From Pseudobdellovibrionaceae bacterium (lineage in GTDB: Bacteria; Bdellovibrionota; Bdellovibrionia; Bdellovibrionales; UBA1609), in contig JABJQG010000020.1 of the NCBI GenBank assembly GCA_018663505.1, forward strand, positions 216,152 to 262,952: a stretch of DNA of 46,801 nt, read 5' to 3'. A model generated the notes under the pieces. It did no database searches. It saw nothing but the letters and a program-made list of their open reading frames with translations, and was not told the DNA's origin. Below, in pieces: positions 1-13,600 of this stretch. A program made the position numbers and the translations under genes. Within the stretch, counting starts at the first letter, position 1. The number at the start of each line of letters is the position of its first letter.

Positions 1-60
1 ATGTTTAAAATTACAAGTTTTTCAGATGTTAAAGGATGTTATTAAATCGCAGGCTAGTGT

Positions 61-1116
61 TTAATAGAACAATGACTGACATGTTACTTTGGCTTCATAG
101 ATATTAAGTTCAGTTCTAGGCTTTGGATTCTGTTTGTTCTTATAAGTTAGGTATATGTTACTCCATTTTTTTAATTTAAAGAAAGCCTCTGCTTGAAGAC
201 CTAATAAAAAACTGAGAACACCTAACTCTTTCAGTGTTTCCGACTGCAAAGGGATGTATGTAGTCACCATTTGGCTTAGGCTCACTGGACTATACATGAC
301 ATCATAGGTATAAACTGCAAGTAGAGACAAAGTTATAAGGTTATAACTACTCCAGCGTAGTAATTTTTCTTTATGAGTCACTTGTTTTAGCTGAAGAATC
401 CTTTGAATATATTTTTGCTGCTCTACTTTAACTTCTTCATCTACACCCGGATAATCGCTAAACCACTGAGTGGGAATTTTTTTGCCACGTAAACCTTTAT
501 AAATAAAGTGATCTTCCACATGATTAAAAATATAATTTTCTAATAACCACGAAAATTGAGCGTTAATTTTTTGTAACTGCAGACCATACTCTTCTTTAAA
601 AAATGCTTTGTGGTTTTGTTTAATAGGCCCCTGAAAATGATCACCGTGAATTTGAAAAAAATGAATTTTTCTTAATTCTTCATTGATATAATATAAATTA
701 TGTTCGCCCGTAAAGCTTACCCTATCGCGAGTGAATGTGGTTGAGCTCTCAATGTATTGCGAGAGTCTATTGTATTCAAAAATTTGATGTAATAACTCAC
801 GTACAAAAAAGCGTCGCCCCCATGGAAGTAATATTACATAGTCCATTTTGTTGGGCAGGTAGCGTATGTCAATGTGGGTGAGTACCTTATAGTTTTCACT
901 CTGCATCAATAAAATTTGATAATGGTTTTCTGACTTCTCTCTAAAATGTAAATGTTGTGTTCCTATGGAGTTTTTAACACTGTCTTTTGCTTGGGCTAGC
1001 AAAAACTGTACAAAATAAAACTGTGCATATAAATATTTTGATTCTTCAGGACTTTTCTCGTTCCCATATAGAAACACATTGGAAAATATTAAAATTAATA
1101 TGACTAACTTTTTCAT
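61..1116 (-). CDS. Exported hypothetical protein, 351 aa
   Basis: I do not recognise a family. The ATG at 1116 is preceded on the minus strand by a purine-rich stretch (AAAGAATGAG) that can serve as a weak ribosome site. The first 18 residues (MKKLVILILIFSNVFLYG) form a signal peptide, so the product is exported. The mature part is rich in aromatic and basic residues, with Trp/His/Tyr scattered throughout. Two hydrophobic stretches around residues 255-275 and 295-312 could be membrane-associated helices. The only Cys is near the C-terminus. The gene is transcribed divergently from the giant lipoprotein gene across a 0.5-kb gap, so the two could share control, but no operator is apparent. Function unknown; confidence is for the gene being real. 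Confidence 0.75.
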   Translation of the reverse strand: MKKLVILILIFSNVFLYGNEKSPEESKYLYAQFYFVQFLLAQAKDSVKNSIGTQHLHFREKSENHYQILLMQSENYKVLTHIDIRYLPNKMDYVILLPWGRRFFVRELLHQIFEYNRLSQYIESSTTFTRDRVSFTGEHNLYYINEELRKIHFFQIHGDHFQGPIKQNHKAFFKEEYGLQLQKINAQFSWLLENYIFNHVEDHFIYKGLRGKKIPTQWFSDYPGVDEEVKVEQQKYIQRILQLKQVTHKEKLLRWSSYNLITLSLLAVYTYDVMYSPVSLSQMVTTYIPLQSETLKELGVLSFLLGLQAEAFFKLKKWSNIYLTYKNKQNPKPRTELNIYEAKVTCQSLFY

Positions 1117-1656
1117 CTCATTCTTTTAAACTAAAAATTTTAAATTTTTTGTATTACATAAGCATAATGTACTTAATGGCTTGAAAATGCAGCTTTTTTA
1201 ACAAGTAAGATAGTATTTACACAGTTGTATTGATTATAAATAAAGTAAATACATCAGGAGCAGGCTCCTCTGTAGATTCATTAGAGTAGAGGCAAAAATA
1301 ACTTTATCTGGGCTGTAGAGTAAAGTATTTCATATGGCTGACCCATAAATTTCTTGTTTTGAGATTTTAAAAAAAATTTGGATGATTTTGAGAATCCCCG
1401 GCTGCTTTAACCAAAGTAATAATGAACCAAAAAAACTAAATAAAGAAATTATTCTAAACTCATATTTTAATGTTAGTAACCTATTGTTTTCCTTGATCTT
1501 AGCCTTATGTCCACACATGAATTCTACAAGTCCCCAACAGTGTTTATTAATGCACTAAAGCCTTTACTATTTTTCTATTCATCCGATAAGCCTAAAGACG
1601 ACACAACTTGATTTAACACCTCAATATCACCGTGATTTGAAACTTTAATTGATAAT
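1117..1656. other. Divergent intergenic region, no convincing gene
   Basis: 540 bases separate the divergent exported-protein gene from the giant gene. The stretch is very AT-rich. A short hairpin, AGGAGC with GCTCCT around two bases, lies at about 1257-1270. A 62-codon minus-strand reading frame at 1330-1518 has no recognisable domain and is not called. I see no well-spaced -35/-10 pair, although both flanking genes should have promoters here. Confidence 0.5.
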
Positions 1657-1677
1657 GTGGAACGTTTAAGGGAATTA

Positions 1678-4600
1678 ATGGGATTAAATAAAATTATTCT
1701 TTTTAATTTAAACTTGGCAAAGACAGTGAGAGCTGTATTTCTAAGCCTTATGCTGTTGCTCATCGCTTCTTGTAGCGGGGCCGGTAATGATGAAATTGCT
1801 AATAGCAATGGAAGCCTAGGTGTTACTTTAATTTCAGCTGCAGGAAATAAGCAGTTCGTAGATCCTGGTCAAAAATTTGAAAATCCAATTATTGTTAAAG
1901 CCGTAGATCCCCTGGGAAGACCTATTCAGGGTGTTGCCATTGAGTTTATTACTGATGGCACCAGTGGTGTATCCATTTTATCTCCCACAGGAATAACAGA
2001 TTCCACGGGAAGTATTGCAACCAATATTATCGCCCCTGGCGAGCTAAATAAAAGCTTTGTTATTTTTGCTCAAACCTCTGACGAAAGTTTTAAAGTTGCA
2101 TTTGAACTTAACACTTACCCAGAGCAACTCTTAATAATTTCTGATGGTCCCACCTATAACTATGAGACTGAAGCCATTGGCTCAACCAGAGCCTATGCAT
2201 TTGCCCTAAGTAATACAGGAAATGTTTCTGCAATAAGTATTCTTGGACAGGTGGATGACCTGCCATTTCACTTTATTGACGGTACTTTTCCAGGAACCGG
2301 TGGCACCTGTACATCCTCTCTGGCAGCGGGAGCCACTTGTTTAATTAACGTGGGTTTTTCGCCAACGTCAGTTGGATTTAAAACTGGTTCTTTTGAGGTG
2401 AATTACAAAGACGGCGATGTGAATCGTGTGGCTACTCGTTCTCTACAAGGCACAGGTGCCAATCTTGGTAAATTAGTTATTTCTGAAGACCCTATTTATG
2501 ATTTTGGTACCATATCCGTGGGTGGCAATGTTAGCCACACTTTTGTTGTGGAAAACACAGGAACTCTTGACGTCTCCTCTGTCACTCCAAATGCTTTTAC
2601 TGCAGATTTTTCTTATATGGGTGGCAGCTTCCCAGGCACTGGTGGTGATTGTGGAACAACCATTACACCTGGAGCTACTTGCAATATTGTTGTACAGTTT
2701 AACCCTATCGCCGCTGGTGTTCTTGTGGATACCATTCGTCTTTCTTATTTTAATGGGGCCGCTGGCGATAATTCGGAACGATCAATAAGTGGTATTGCTT
2801 CCACCCCTGCTTTATTAGAGCTTTCTGACAGCCCAATTTATGATTTCGGTACACAGGCTATAAGTTCAGTGTCTGAACATGTGTTCACTGTGACCAACAA
2901 TGGAAATAGTCCTGCAACAACTGTTGCTGGTGGAACTATTTTAGCTCCATACAGTTTTAAAGATGGACTCTATCCGGGCACTGGTGGGTCTTGTGGATCC
3001 ACTCTTAACAATGCTGCTAGTTGTACCGTCGTAGTCACTTATGCGCCTAGTACAGCTGTTTTACATCCAGGAACAGTAACCATAACTTATGATAATGGTG
3101 CTAGTGCTGATACAGCTTCTCGCAACGTTCAAGGTATGGGCGCTGATTTAGGTTTTTTAAGTATTTCACAGAGCCCACTATATAGTTTTGGAACACAACC
3201 TGTGGGCTCTAGTACAGACTTTACTTTTACAATAACTAACTCTGGAACAGGAACCGCATCTGCAGTTGCTGATGCAGGCGGCCTTTTAGCTCCCTTTGGT
3301 TATAAAGGAGGATCTTACCCTGGTACCGGTGGGAACTGTGGTGTTTCCTTAGCTCCAGCTGCTAACTGCAGTATTGTAGTTACTTATACTCCAACAGTTT
3401 CTGGATCAAATTTTGATACTATTCAAATTGATTATAATGATGGATCGCAAGTTAAAAATGCCTTAAGGGATATTACTGGCGCTGGTGTATCTGCTGCCAG
3501 CTTAGAAATTTCCAATGCTCCACTTTATAATTATGGAACACAAGCTACCGGTACAAATACGGATTTTATTTTTACAGTGACTAATATTGGAGGCGTTAGC
3601 GCATCGGGTATTAGCGAATCAGGTCTGGCCGCACCTTTTGCATTTAAAGGGGGTTCTTATCCAGGTACTGGTGGAAACTGTGGAGCTGGCTTAGTCAATG
3701 CCACAAATTGTACTTTAGTTATTACTTATTCTCCAACGGCTAATGGATTGCATACAGACCAAATTATTTTAGACTATAATGATGGGGCTACAGCTCAACA
3801 GACTGCTCGAAATATTCAAGGCACAGGCACAGATCAAGCGGTTATTAATATTTCTGAGGGACCCACTTTTAATTTTGGAACCCAAGCTCTAAGTTCTGTA
3901 AATGAGCAAACCTTTATTTTAGATAATTCCGGAGGATTAGATGCTACTTCTATTGTTGGTTCTGGCCTAGCTGCACCTTTCTCATTTAAGGGGGGCACTT
4001 ATCCTGGTACAGGTGGTAACTGTGGAGTGACTTTAACAGCCGGCTCTAACTGTAATATAATAGTCACCTATTCGCCAACATCCACAGGTTTACAAACAGA
4101 CAGTATTCAAATTGATTATGATAATGGGGCTTCGGCGCAGATTGCAACTCGAGATATTCAAGGTACAGGTGCTACTTCTGCCACACTATTAATATCTGAT
4201 GCTCCTACTTTTGACTTTGGAACTCAAGCTATCACCTCACAAACAGATCACACTTTTAGTATGAATAATACTGGTGGTGTGGACGCCACCGGAATTAATG
4301 GAATAGCATTAGCAGCTCCCTATAATTATAAAGGCGGATCTTATCCGGGTACCGGTGGTGACTGCGCAGCCACTTTAGTCCCTGCGGCTTCTTGTAATAT
4401 TGTGATCACATTTACGCCCTCAGTAACAGGCATTCAAAATGAAACTTTACAAGTTTCTTTTAATGATGGTTCGGCTCCACAAATAGCAACCAGAGATCTT
4501 ACTGGTACTGGTGCCAACCCAGCATTATTAATAATTTCTGATGGTCCTTCTTATGACTATGGTACTCAAGCTGTTAACTCCAGCGTAGATCATACTTTTA

Positions 4601-7600
4601 GTATTAATAACTCTGGTGGACTTTCTGCAACTAGCATTACCGATTTGTTGGGCTTAGCTGCACCTTTTAATTATAAAGGCGGCGGTTATCCAGGAACAGG
4701 TGGAACTTGTGGTGGGGCACTAGCCGCATCAGCCTCTTGTGCCATTGTTGTAACTTATAATCCTACCTTAGCTGGCACTCATACCGATACAATAGATATT
4801 CAATATTCTGATGGCATGAGTACTACAAATGCAACCCGTGACGTTCAGGGTATTGCCGATGCCTCAGCTGTACTCGCTATTTCTGATGGTCCTATTTTTG
4901 ATTATGGCACCAAGGCTCTTACTTCCAGTACAGATCAATCTTTCACTATTAATAACACAGGTGCCGTCACTGCTACTGCGATTAACGGTCTGGCACTTAC
5001 ACCCCCGTTTAGTTATAAAGGTGGTATTTATCCTGGAACTGGCGGCGATTGTGGTGCTACCCTTGCCGGTGCTGCCAATTGTTTAGTTGTGATTACTTAT
5101 AATCCAACGGCTACAGGCGCTCATAGTGACTCTTTCCAAATGGATTATGATGATGGTACTGGGCCAACCAATACACAAATCACCATCCAAGGTAATGGAG
5201 CTTCAGAGGCACTACTTACTGTTTCTGATGGACTTACTTATGATTACGGCACACAAGCCATGGGATCTAATGTAGATCATATCTTTACTATTAATAACAC
5301 TGGAGGCGTTCCTGCCACAGCCATAAGTGGGGTGGCGCTCACTGCTCCCTATGACTTTAAAGGTGGCGCATATCCTGGAACTGGTGGCAATTGTGGGGCC
5401 ACTCTAGCTGATGGAGCTAACTGTTCCGTAGTAGTGACTTATTCTCCAACTACTGTGGCCACTCACAACGAAACTTTAACTTTTGATTATAATGATGGAG
5501 TGGCTGCCCAACAAGCCACTCGTGATATGACAGGAGTTGGGGCCAATGCCGCATTTCTAGATATTTCAGATGGAGCTATTTTTGACTTTGGATCTCAAGC
5601 ATTAACATCCAATACGGATCATTCATTTACTATTACTAATACCGGTGGAATTTCAGCCTCTGCTATTGCTGATGGATTAGGTCTAGCTGCCCCTTTTCAT
5701 TGGAAAGGGGGAACTTTTCCTGGCACTGGCGGAGATTGTGGTGCTGGTTTAACAGCCTCTGCTACTTGTTCTATTGTGGTTACATACTCGCCAACAATTG
5801 CTGGCCCTCATAGTGATACAATAATTATTGATTATAATAATGGACTTATCTCTGACAATGCCACTCGAGACATTCAAGGTGCAGGTGCCACCACTGCAAA
5901 TATTACTATCTCTGACACTCCAACTTATGATTACGGAACACTATCTGTTGGCGGAAGCGCTGACCATATATTTACATTAAACAATACCGGTGGTGTTTTA
6001 GCCAGTTCACTGATTGCCTCGGGCCTTGCTGCTCCTTATGATTATAAAGATGGAGTGTATCCTGGAACCGGCGGTAACTGCGGTGGCAGTTTAAATTCTG
6101 GAGCCAGTTGTACTATTATTGTTTCCTACTCACCTTCCTCCACAGGAACTCATAACGATACATTAAATATTGATTATAATGATGGTGTGGCCGCTCAATT
6201 AAATTCCGTGGGAGTCACTGGCGTGAGTTCTTCTGCTGCCGTTCTCACAATTTCAGATGGAGCCACTTATGACTTTGGTAGCTTGGCTGTGGGAACAACA
6301 GCTGAATTTACATTTACTGTAAACAACACTGGCGGAACTAACGCAAATTCAATGGCCGGTGGTGGACTTGTGGCTCCTTTTATTTACAAGGGGGGTACTT
6401 ATCCTGGTACTGCAGGAACTTGTAGTACTGCTTTAGTACCGGCTGGTAACTGTACAATAGTAGTTACATATACTCCTACAACTTTAGGTTTAGATACTGA
6501 TACTGTTCAAATTGATTATAATGATGGTGTTACAACTCAGGCATCAATGAGAGATGTACAGGGTACTGGCTTAAGCGCCGCTGTTATAGATATTTCGGAT
6601 TCCCCTCTTTATGATTTTGGCAACATAGCTACAACTTCAACAGTAGAGCATACTTTTGTTTTAACCAATTCAGGACAAAGCTCAGCAACATCCATTGTGG
6701 TAACAGGACTTGCAGCACCTTATGATTTTAAAGGGGGAACTTACCCTGGAACGGGTGGAACTTGTGCGGCTTCGCTAGCACCTTCGGCTACCTGTGACAT
6801 TGTGGTCACTTTTACTCCAACAATCAATGGTGCCCAACTTGATTCACTGATTGTGGATTTCAACAATAGCGTTTCAGCACAACAGTCTACTCGTGATATT
6901 CAAGGTGCCGGGGCCGACCCAGCTACAATTACGATTTCTGATGGTCCTACGTATGATTACGGAGTTAGAGGCGTTGGGTCTTTTACCGATTTCTCTTTTA
7001 CTCTTTCAAACAGTGGTGGCGTTGCTGCCACAGCAATGGCTGATGCTGCGGGCTTACTGGCTCCTTATACTTTTAAAGGGGGAACATATCCTGGAACTGG
7101 TGGAGATTGTGGCGTTACACTTTCAGCATCTGGAACTTGTTCCGTTGTTGTCACTTATGCCCCTTCAGCCACTGGTGTTCACAATGATGTTATTGATATT
7201 AACTACAACGATGGTACTGGAGTTCAACAAGCAAATCGTGCCGTGGTGGGTACTGGTGCCAACTTAGCTTTTTTAACACTGTCTGATGGCCCAACATTTG
7301 ATTACGGCACTCAAGCCATAGGCGCAAACATTGATCATAGCTTTACTATTACCAATACTGGTGGTGTTTCGGCATCTTCCGTTTCTGGTGCGGGACTCGC
7401 TGTTCCTTACACTTTCAAAGGTGGAGGATACCCAGGAACCGGTGGGGATTGTGGTGCAAGCTTAGCTTCTACTGCCAGTTGCACAGTTGTAATTACTTAT
7501 TCACCCACAGCCACTGGAGTTCACACTGATACTATTAACATTAATTATAATGACGGCAGTATCACACAGTTAACTACTGGTGCTGTTACTGGTACTGGAG

Positions 7601-10600
7601 CAAATGTTGCTACACTTGAAATTTCTGATGCAGCTACTTTTGATTTTGGCGTCATTGCAAGTGGTGCCACAAGTGATCATTTATTTACAGTAGACAACAC
7701 TGGTGGCGTTTCTGCCACTTCTATGTCTGATGCCGGAGTGCTAGCTGCTCCATTTAGTTTTAAAGATGGCACTTACCCTGGTACTGGTGGTAACTGTGGA
7801 GCCAGCTTGAACAATGGAGCGCAGTGTACGATTGTTGTTACCTATGCTCCTGTTATCACGGGTTCTCACACAGATACCGTTCAAATAAATTTCAACAACG
7901 GAACTGGGAATGTTAATTCACAAAGAGGTCTTCAAGGTACAGCCACCACTCCGGCTGTCATCACAATCTCTGAAACAGATCCTTATGACTTTGGATCCAA
8001 TGCATTAGGATCCACTTCTGAACATTCATTTACCCTATCAAATACAGGTGGAATTCCTGCAACAACAATTTCTGGTACTGGCTTAGCTGCACCATTTAAT
8101 TGGAAAGACGGAAGCTTTCCTGGGACTGGTGGAACTTGCGGCGGAACTCTTAACAATGGTGCCAATTGTACGGTCATGATTACATATACACCTTCAACAG
8201 CAGCTCTGCATGCTGATACTTTTGATATCAATTATAACAACGGTGTCATCGCTCAAATAAGTTCCAGAGATATTCAAGGAACAGGAACAGCGGCAGCAAC
8301 TCTTGATATTTCTGATGCAGCTACTTACGACTTCGGTGATGTACCTGCGGGCGCCACAGGAGAACATACTTTTGTAGTTACCAATAACGGTTCTGTTTCT
8401 GCTTCATCCATTGCCGACGGCGGCGGATTAGCGGCACCCTACACATTTAAAGGCGGAACCTACCCTGGTACTGGCGGAACTTGTGGTGTTTCTTTAGCTG
8501 CTTCTGGAACTTGCGACATTGTGATTAACTATTCTCCAACGGGTACTGGATTAAATTCTGATATTATTGACATTAGTTACTTTGATGGCGCTTCTGCCAA
8601 CAATGCCCTTCGTAATGTTCAAGGTACAGGCGTTGATCCTGCTGTATTAGCAATTTCAAATGGTCCTTTATATGACTTTGCCTCAAAACCTGTGGGTTCT
8701 TCTACTGACGGAACACTTACAATTACAAACAATGGTGGATTTCAAGCCACTGGAATGGCAGGTTCTGGCTTAGCCGCTCCATATAGTTTTAAAGGTGGCG
8801 GTTACCCCGGAACAGGTGGAGATTGTGGTGCCTCTCTTGCGGCTACGGCTTCATGCACTGTTGTAGTTAACTATCAGCCATCAACTCTAGCCACTCACAA
8901 TGACGCCGTTCTCATTGATTATAATGACGGTGTGATTGTGCAACAAGAAACTAGAAATGTTGCTGGAGTTGGTGTTGCCGGTGCTGCATTAATTATTTCT
9001 GATGCGGCCTCATATGATTATGGGACAAAAGCAATAACTTCAGTTTCTGAACATACCTTTACTATTGATAACACAGGGTCTTCGCAAGCTACGTCTATGT
9101 CTGGTGTGGCATTAGTAGCACCATTTGCTTACAAGGGTGGAACCTATCCTGGAGCTGGTGGAACTTGTGCGGCTTCTCTTAACGCAAGTACACAGTGTAC
9201 TGTTTTTGTAACTTATACGCCTGTAGGAACAGGCATTCATACTGATACTTTATCATTAAATTATGATGATGGATCAGGAATGACCACTGCTGACCGTGAT
9301 ATTCAAGGGACAGGTGCAGCACCTGCGGTTATTGCCATTTCAGACGCAGCGACTTTTGATTTTGGCTCTATGACTGTTAATGGTTCTGTTGATCATACAT
9401 TTACATTAACGCATTCTGGTGGCGTACCTGCAACCAGCTTAGCTGTTTCTGGCTTAGCAGCCCCTTATGATTTTAAAGATGGATCTTACCCTGGTACTGG
9501 TGGCGATTGCGGAACTTCAATTTCTGTTTCTGCAACCTGTACTATTGTGGTTACATTTACTCCAACCATAACAGGAACTTTTAATGATAATATAGTTGTA
9601 GATTACAATGATGGTGCCGCCGTTGCACAAACCACTCGGGACATTACCGGTCAAGGTATAACACCGGCAATATTGGGAATCTCTAATGGCCCAACTTATG
9701 ATTATGGCACTCAGCCTATGGGCTCAAATAATGATTTTACTTATACAGTTTCAAATACTGGTGGCAGTAATGCCAATTCAATAACTGGCACTGGTTTACT
9801 CGCACCTTTTGATTTTAAAGACGGAAGTTACCCTGGTACTGGTGGGTCATGTGGAGCCACTCTTAACGCTTTAAGTAACTGCACCATTGTAGTCACCTAC
9901 TCTCCTATAGCTGCTGTTGTATCCAATGACATCATTGATATTAATTACGATGATGGTTTTGCTGCTCAAACAACTTCCCGGGCTATTCAAGGAACTGGAC
10001 AAAACGCAGCTCTACTTCAAATTTCTGAAACAGATCCTTACGACTATGGAACAAGAGCTACCACTTCAACTTTAGACCATACTTTTACTGTAACTAATAA
10101 TGGTGGGCTACCAGCTTCAAGCATTGCTGATGGCAGTGGTTTAGCCGCTCCATTTGATTGGAAAGATGGAACATTCCCAGGAACAGGTGGTGATTGTAGT
10201 TCTGGTTTATCAGCTTCTGCATCTTGTACTATTGTAGTTTCTTATTCGCCAACAGTTATTGGCCCTCATGGCGACACCATTTTAATTGATTATAATAATG
10301 GTTTAGGTACCACACAGGCCACTCGTGACATTCAAGGTTTAGGCGCAACTCCTGCCTTATTAGCTATTTCGGATGGTGCTACATATGACTTTGCAATTAA
10401 CGGAATCGGTTCTGTCTCTGAATATACTTTTACTATTTCTAATTCCGGTGGAATACCTGCTACAACAATGACAGACCCAGCAAGCTTAGCCGCTCCCTTT
10501 GCATTTAAAGGTGGGGCTTACCCAGGTACTGGTGGAAATTGTGGCGTTACACTGGCGGCTTCTGGAAGCTGTACTGTAGTTGTGACTTACTCACCTACAG

Positions 10601-13600
10601 CTGCTGTAATATCAAACGATATTATTGAAATTGATTATGACGATGGTGTTGGTGCTCAGCAAAGTACTCGCGCCGTCCAAGGTACGGGATCCAACTTAGC
10701 ATTTTTAACTGTCTCACATGGTCCTACTTTTGATTTTGGAACTAATGCCACAGCATCCACTTCGGATCATAATTTTACTGTGACAAATTCTGGCGGAGTT
10801 AGCGCAACAAGTATGATTGGTTCTGGGTTAGTGGCCCCATTTACCTTTAAAGATGGAACATACCCTGGCACTGGTGGCGATTGTGGCGTTTCACTGACCG
10901 CTTCTGGAAGCTGTACTGTTGTAGTTGCCTACTCCCCTTCTGCTGCAGGCATACACAATGATACTTTAACTATAGATTATGATGATGGCAGCGTTGTACA
11001 ACAAGCTTCTAGAAACATAACAGGTTCTGGTGCCGACCCAGCATTACTTACTATTTCTGACGGTGCTACATATGATTTTGGAGTTCTGGCTGTGAACTCA
11101 TCTTTAGATTACACATTTACAGTAGACAATATTGGTGGAACTCCAGCCTCAAGCTTAGTTGGTTTAGGATTAGCGGCTCCATTTACTTTTAAAGACGGAT
11201 CCTATCCTGGAACCGGTGGCTCCTGTGGTGCTAGTTTAAATAATGGAGCTCAATGCACAGTTGTTGTGACTTATGCACCAACCTTAACGGGTTCTCATAG
11301 CGACAGTGTTCAATTGGATTATAATGATGGTACCGCTGTCACAGCAAGTTCTAACCGTGCTGTACAAGGGGTGGCCACGAGCCCTGCCTCTATTTCTATT
11401 TCAGAAACTAACCCTTATGACTTCGGCTCTCGTGCACTAGGTTCTACAACCGAGTATTCTTTTACACTTTCTAATACTGGTGGAGTTACAGCCACCACAA
11501 TTTCAGGCACCGGATTAGCTGCTCCTTTTAATTTTAAAGATGGAGCTTACCCTGGTACAGGGGCAACATGTGGTCTGACTCTAAATAATGGATCTAATTG
11601 TACGGTCATTGTTACTTATACTCCATCAACTGCAGCCTTGCACACTGACACATTCAATATTAATTATGATGATGGAGCAGCAGCTCAAATCAGTACTAGA
11701 AATATTCAAGGAACAGGAGCCTCTTCTGCTTTCTTAGAAATTTCTGATGCCGCCACTTATGATTATGGCGATGTTCCATCTGGTGGATCCGCTGAATATA
11801 CTTTTGTAGTTACTAATACAGGCGCTGTTACAGCTACTTCTATTGCTGACGGAGTTGGTTTAGCGGTTCCTTTTAATTGGAAAGGTGGAACTTTTCCTGG
11901 TACGGGTGGGACTTGCGGTGCATCACTTGCCGCCTCTGGAACTTGTGATGTTGTGGTGACCTACTCACCCACTGCAACGGGCTTACAATCTGATGTTATT
12001 GACATCAGTTACAATAATGGATCCGTTACTGACAATGCACTTCGCGGCGTGCAGGGCACTGGTGTTACCCCGGCTACATTAGCAATTTCAGATGGACCTA
12101 CTTATGATTTTGCAAGTCGAGCTACTAGCTCAAGTACTGATGGCACACTGACTATTACAAATAATGGTGGCTTCCAAGCCTCCAGTATTTCTGGCTCCGG
12201 ATTAGCTGCACCTTATAGTTTTAAAGATGGTGGCTTCCCTGGTACTGGCGGCAATTGTGGAGCTACACTAGCCGCCACTGCTTCTTGTACCATTGTTGTG
12301 AATTATCAACCTTCAACAGTAGCTGTTCATAATGATACTGTTCTTGTGGATTACAATGATGGAATCACTGCCCAGCAAGTGACGAGAGATGTAACTGGAA
12401 CAGGTATTTTAGGTGCATCTTTAAGTATCTCAGATGCAGCTACTTACAATTTTGGAACACAAGCAATAGGTTCTGTTTCTGAACATATATTTACCGTTGA
12501 TAATACCGGTGGAGCCGCAGCCACATCCATATCAGGTGCAGCTCTTACTCCACCCTTTGTTTATAAAGGTGGAGCTTTTCCTGGAACTGGTGGGGACTGT
12601 GCTGGCACATTAAACTCAAGCTTACAGTGCACAATTGTTGTTACTTATTCTCCAGTGGGAGTTGGCAGTCATACAGATACACTCACTATAAATTATGATA
12701 ATGGTTCTGGTGCTGCTACTTCTGACAGAGCTATGGAAGGTGTTGGAGCCCTCCCTGCAACTATAGATATTACTGAAGCTCCTATTTTTAATTATGGAAC
12801 GGTTCCGGCAAATAGCTCCAACGATGCAACAATTCATTTAACCAATAATGGTGGCATTACCGCAAATTCTATAGTTGCAAGTGGATTAGCTGCTCCTTAC
12901 ACTTACAAAGATGGATCTTATCCTGGGACTGGTGGAGATTGCACAACGGGGTTAGCGGCATCAGCTTCATGTACCATTGTGGTCACTTTTGCTCCAATTA
13001 TCACTGGTACATTAACCGATACTTTAAATATTGACTTTAATAATGGGGCCGCTGCTCAACAGTCTACATTAGGCTTTACTTCTATAGTGAGTAACCCTGC
13101 TATTCTTTCAATTTCTGACTCCCCTGACTATGATTTTGGAACATATGCATTAGGTTCAGTGATTGACTACACTCTCACTGTATCCAACACCGGAGCTTCC
13201 AATGCAACTAGTGTAACAGGCTCAGGTTTATTAGCTCCATTTGCTTTTAAAGATGGAACTTACCCAGGTACTGGAGGCACTTGCACAGGCACGATTACCG
13301 CATCTGGTTCTTGTACTATTATTGTCACATATTCTCCATCATCTGCAGTTTTATCTGCTGACAGCATTGAGATTAATTATAATGATGGAGCCGCAGTTCA
13401 GCTGGCCACTCGTGATATTTCTGGTACCGGCGCAAGTGCTGCCGTACTTTCCATCTCTGAAACTAATCCTTATGATTATGGAACAAAAGCTATTGGATCT
13501 AATACGGATCACTCATTTACTATTACAAACATAGGAGATCTTTCTGCTTCAAGTATTGCCGATGCCGGTGGATTAGCTATTCCATTTAATTGGAAAGGTG

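Noticed and set aside
1330-1518. 62-codon minus-strand frame upstream of the giant gene
   Set aside because: One hydrophobic stretch but no ribosome site, no domain and AT-rich composition; not distinguishable from chance.
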